Assembly: GCA_002314755.1 (NCBI GenBank)
Contig: DCHC01000038.1
Span: forward strand, 1-61,704
Direction of reading: 5' to 3'
DNA: 61,704 nucleotides
Source of the DNA: Faecalibacterium sp. UBA1762
Lineage (GTDB): Bacteria > Bacillota > Clostridia > Oscillospirales > Ruminococcaceae
The notes under the pieces were generated by a model that saw only the letters and a list, made by a program, of their open reading frames with translations, was not told where the DNA came from and made no database searches. Below are positions 59,500 to 61,704 of this stretch, piece after piece. The position numbers and the translations under genes are program-made. Each line of letters starts with the position of its first letter. The stretch's first letter is position 1.

Positions 59500-60051
59500 T
59501 CAGTCCGCGCGTTCCTTTTTCCGCGTCAGCTTATCCGCTTTCATGCAGCCGATTACCGTCTTGGAATCCTGCAGCTTACCCTGCATGATCCAATCCATCA
59601 CCTGCTCCAGCGGCAGATAGGACGGCTCCAGAAACTCATCTTCATCCAAATGCATAGGCACCGGATGCAGCCTGGTAGCCAGATACAGATAGATTGCCTC
59701 GGTGGCGTAGCCTACTGTGGGATAGATTACGCCCAGTTCCTGCCAGACATCGGCGGTCACTCCTCCCTCCTCGGCAAGCTCCCGCTTTGCCGCCTCAAAG
59801 GGATCCTCCCCCGACTCCAGCTTACCGGCAGGGATCTCCCACATCTCCCGGCCGATGGCGTGACGATACTGCCGTACCAGAATTACCCTGCCATGTTCAT
59901 CCAGTGCCACCACTGCGGCACCGCCATGATGATGTACGATCTCCCGGATACCCTCCGCTCCGTTTTCCAACAGAACTGTATCCTTTGTCACCCGGAATAC
60001 CCTGCCGCTATATATTTCTTGTTGGTTTAACAGCTTTTCGTTATGTGCCAT
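59500..60051 (-). CDS. Nudix hydrolase, ADP-ribose pyrophosphatase-like
   Basis: 183 residues. Nudix box GKLESGEDPFEAAKRELAEEGG matches GX5EX7REUXEEXGU with all metal ligands. IPAGKLE and ALDEHGRVILVRQYRHAIG are typical of NudF-like ADP-ribose/ADP-sugar pyrophosphatases. Start at ATG 60051; a GTG one codon earlier is possible. It follows the CBS protein stop by 3 bp, so translation is coupled. Confidence 0.92.
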   Translation of the reverse strand: MAHNEKLLNQQEIYSGRVFRVTKDTVLLENGAEGIREIVHHHGGAAVVALDEHGRVILVRQYRHAIGREMWEIPAGKLESGEDPFEAAKRELAEEGGVTADVWQELGVIYPTVGYATEAIYLYLATRLHPVPMHLDEDEFLEPSYLPLEQVMDWIMQGKLQDSKTVIGCMKADKLTRKKERAD

Positions 60052-60054
60052 CAC

Positions 60055-61038
60055 TTAATCATCCTCAGGGGGCTGATAGGTTTCGTCCCGTGTACAGCGT
60101 ACCCTGATGATACGCCGTGCGTCCACCTGCAGCACCTCAAAATGTACGCCGCCCCAATTCATATTGACCGATTCCCCTGCCATGGGTATTTTACCAAGCC
60201 GCTGGGTAATCAGACCGCTGACCGTCTCAAACTCCTCATCGTCCTCCTGAGCGGGCATCTCCAGGTCAAAGGCAGCCAGCAGCTCTTCCAGCTGCAGGGC
60301 ACCGTCGCACTCGTATCCGTTTTCACAGGGGGTCATCTGTTCCTCTTCGTCGTCAAACTCATCCTGAATGTTGCCGACAATCTCCTCCAAAATATCCTCC
60401 ATGGTGACCAAGCCGCCGGTGCCGCCGTACTCGTCGACCACCACGGCGATCTGAGTGTGCTTGCGCTTGAAATCCCGCAACAGCTCACCGGCGCGGCAGG
60501 CCTCCGGCACAAACATAGCCGGGCGCATATACTGCTGCACCGGACTGTTACCCTCTGTTTGATCCTGCACCAAAAACAGCAGGTCCTTAATGTACAGGAT
60601 ACCCGTGATATTATCCAATGTTTTCTGGTAAACCGGCAGCCGACTGAAGCCCTCCTCCCCGGCAATTCGGGCAGCCTCGGTCAGGAGCGTGCCCTCCGGT
60701 ACCGCTATCAGATCTGTCCGGTGGGTCATCACATCCGCCGCCGTGACATCGTCAAACTCAAAAATATTGGATATCATCTCTTTCTGATTTTCATCGATGA
60801 CATCCTGCTCCTCCGCTGTATCCACCAGCTCTAACACATCTTCCTCGGTGACATCCTGCTCCCGGCGCTGCTTCCACCAGCGAACCAGCATCTGCACTGC
60901 CACCACCAGAATAGCTCCGCAAAAAGCACCCAATAGAATGGCGCCCGACGCCGGAGAGTATTTTGCCGATGCCATCTGCCCGGCAGTGTCAAACAATTTT
61001 TCTGCCAATACAGTAATACTGTGACCATCAGGGTCCAT
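60055..61038 (-). CDS. CBS-domain/CorC_HlyC-type protein (hemolysin C family)
   Basis: 327 residues. One membrane segment (about 34-55), then an acidic linker, a CBS pair (about 95-220: VMTHRTDLIAVPEGTLLTEA, GFSRLPVYQK, VVVDEYGGTGGLVTMEDILEEIVGNI) and a C-terminal CorC/HlyC domain (GLITQRLGKIP). The usual four-helix CNNM/DUF21 membrane domain is absent, so it is a CorC-like accessory protein possibly linked to Mg2+ or Co2+ efflux. Driven by a consensus promoter; a weak AAAGGT site lies 14 nt upstream of the ATG. Confidence 0.88.
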   Translation of the reverse strand: MDPDGHSITVLAEKLFDTAGQMASAKYSPASGAILLGAFCGAILVVAVQMLVRWWKQRREQDVTEEDVLELVDTAEEQDVIDENQKEMISNIFEFDDVTAADVMTHRTDLIAVPEGTLLTEAARIAGEEGFSRLPVYQKTLDNITGILYIKDLLFLVQDQTEGNSPVQQYMRPAMFVPEACRAGELLRDFKRKHTQIAVVVDEYGGTGGLVTMEDILEEIVGNIQDEFDDEEEQMTPCENGYECDGALQLEELLAAFDLEMPAQEDDEEFETVSGLITQRLGKIPMAGESVNMNWGGVHFEVLQVDARRIIRVRCTRDETYQPPEDD

Positions 61039-61148
61039 AATTGTACAAACTACCTTTCAACTTGTTTTTATTTTCGGCAAGCTGTCATTTTAGTTAGTCC
61101 TTGCCTTCTCTGAGGTGCATACCGCCCCATAATAATTAAGACAATTGT

Positions 61149-61177
61149 ATTATACCTACTGTTCCACATCTTGTCAA
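61149..61177 (-). promoter_or_regulatory. Consensus promoter of the CBS-Nudix operon
   Basis: Minus strand: -35 TTGACA (61172-61177), 17 bp, -10 TATAAT (61149-61154), a perfect sigma-A consensus. The leader is about 100 nt. Confidence 0.85.
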
Positions 61178-61249
61178 ATTATTTAGTAAAAAAGACCGTA
61201 AAAATTGCAATACCGACATAATTTTCTCTATTTCTATCAGGTTTTCTCC

Positions 61250-61278
61250 TTTACATATCCTGTTTTTTTTGGTAAAAT
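61250..61278 (+). promoter_or_regulatory. Promoter of nifJ
   Basis: -35 TTTACA (61250-61255), 17 bp, -10 TAAAAT (61273-61278). Confidence 0.65.
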
Positions 61279-61285
61279 GTAATGT

Positions 61286-61350
61286 GGATACAAGGGTGAC
61301 GAGTGCATCCGGTCTTTTTTGTGTACAGCATTGTGAGCTTGCTGCATACA
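61286..61350 (+). other. Two-hairpin leader of nifJ, first followed by a U-run
   Basis: GGATACA (61286-61292) pairs with TGCATCC (61304-61310) with one mismatch and is followed by TTTTTT at 61315-61320, like an early terminator. A second stem pairs TGTACAGCA (61322-61330) with TGCTGCATACA (61340-61350). This could be an attenuator controlling nifJ. Confidence 0.4.
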
Positions 61351-61415
61351 GACTTGCCCGTTTTGTACCCGATTGCCTTTCAACCCAATATAAAAAACGG
61401 AGGAAATGTAACGAC

Positions 61416-61704
61416 ATGGTAGTAAGAAAAAAACAATCCATGGACGGCAACACCGCTGCGGCACACGTAGCTTATGCGTTTACCGAAGTAGCTGCCATCT
61501 ACCCCATCACCCCGTCCAGCCCCATGGCCGATATGGTCGACCAATGGAGCGCTCTGGACCGCAACAACATCTTTGGTTCTAAGGTCAAGGTTATGGAGAT
61601 GCAGTCCGAGGCCGGTGCTGCAGGTACCGTACACGGCTCTTTGGCCGCCGGTGCGCTGACCACAACCTTTACCGCCTCTCAGGGCCTGCTGCTGATGATC
61701 CCCA
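61416..61704 (+). CDS. nifJ: Pyruvate:ferredoxin (flavodoxin) oxidoreductase, 5' end
   Basis: Only the first 96 codons are in the window. MDGNTAAAHVAYAFTEVAAI, YPITPSSPMADMVDQW and MQSEAGAAGTVHGSLAAGAL are highly typical of the NifJ/PFOR N-terminal domain. The enzyme converts pyruvate and CoA to acetyl-CoA and CO2 while reducing ferredoxin, central to anaerobic energy metabolism. GGAGG lies 12 nt before the ATG. The frame runs off the right edge. Confidence 0.95.
   Translation, partial: MVVRKKQSMDGNTAAAHVAYAFTEVAAIYPITPSSPMADMVDQWSALDRNNIFGSKVKVMEMQSEAGAAGTVHGSLAAGALTTTFTASQGLLLMIP

Noticed and set aside
1..61704. CRISPR arrays, insertion sequences, prophage or tRNA genes
   Set aside because: No regularly spaced repeats, transposase or integrase motifs, or tRNA-like cloverleaf sequences were noticed on either strand; a short tRNA could still be missed by eye.

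Overview
The window looks like a chromosomal segment of an anaerobic gut-type Clostridia, most likely Oscillospirales/Ruminococcaceae-like. This is inferred from strong GGAGG ribosome binding sites, frequent TTG/GTG starts, a PASTA-type kinase homologue, YqhQ, a class A RNase P RNA, the start of a pyruvate:ferredoxin oxidoreductase gene, and many intracellular glycosidases. No tRNA, rRNA, insertion sequence, phage gene or CRISPR array was seen. Species and family were not tested against any database.

Left part (1-30 kb). A stand-alone A-T-C nonribosomal peptide synthetase-like protein opens the window. A URO-D family protein and a divergent GH78 rhamnosidase follow, then a PHP phosphatase/GH20 hexosaminidase operon. 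Next is a Bce-type antimicrobial-peptide sensing and export module: response regulator, intramembrane-type histidine kinase, ABC ATPase, FtsX-like permease and a 58-residue membrane protein. A GH37 trehalase, a divergent peptide deformylase and a WYL regulator lie just upstream of it. On the plus strand, a C_GCAxxG_C_C domain fused to an NAD(P)HX dehydratase overlaps a B12-binding radical SAM gene, and a GH36-like alpha-galactosidase follows. Facing these is a HAD/GH2/GH28-like operon.

Middle (27-38 kb). These are cell-envelope and housekeeping genes: an LysM/G5/M23 peptidase, an RluA pseudouridine synthase, rnpB, a zinc-ribbon PASTA protein whose kinase domain has lost its catalytic aspartates, YebC, a multidomain amidase and an alpha/beta hydrolase.

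Accessory redox/glycan cluster (37.5-45.7 kb, minus strand). In transcription order it holds a D-2-hydroxyacid dehydrogenase, a sugar-isomerase-like TIM barrel fused to GH20, an old-yellow-enzyme/dienoyl-CoA-reductase-like ene-reductase lacking the usual C-terminal flavin/NAD half, an SDR and a fumarate-reductase-like flavoprotein. This is the best candidate for an undescribed pathway, plausibly intracellular deglycosylation coupled to reduction or epimerisation of the released product. The substrate is unknown.

Right part (45.9-61.7 kb). A polysaccharide flippase, prmC, yqhQ and rarA form one run. A TetR regulator and a potABCD polyamine transporter follow; its binding protein carries a C-terminal membrane anchor. 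Divergent from potA is a cysteine-synthase-like gene in which the PLP lysine is replaced, followed by a GH95 fucosidase. The window ends with a Nudix hydrolase, a CBS/CorC-type protein and the 5' end of nifJ. The glycosidases (GH78, two GH20, GH37, GH36-like, GH28-like, GH2, GH95) have no obvious signal peptides and no sugar transporter is present, so they probably finish imported oligosaccharides in the cytoplasm.
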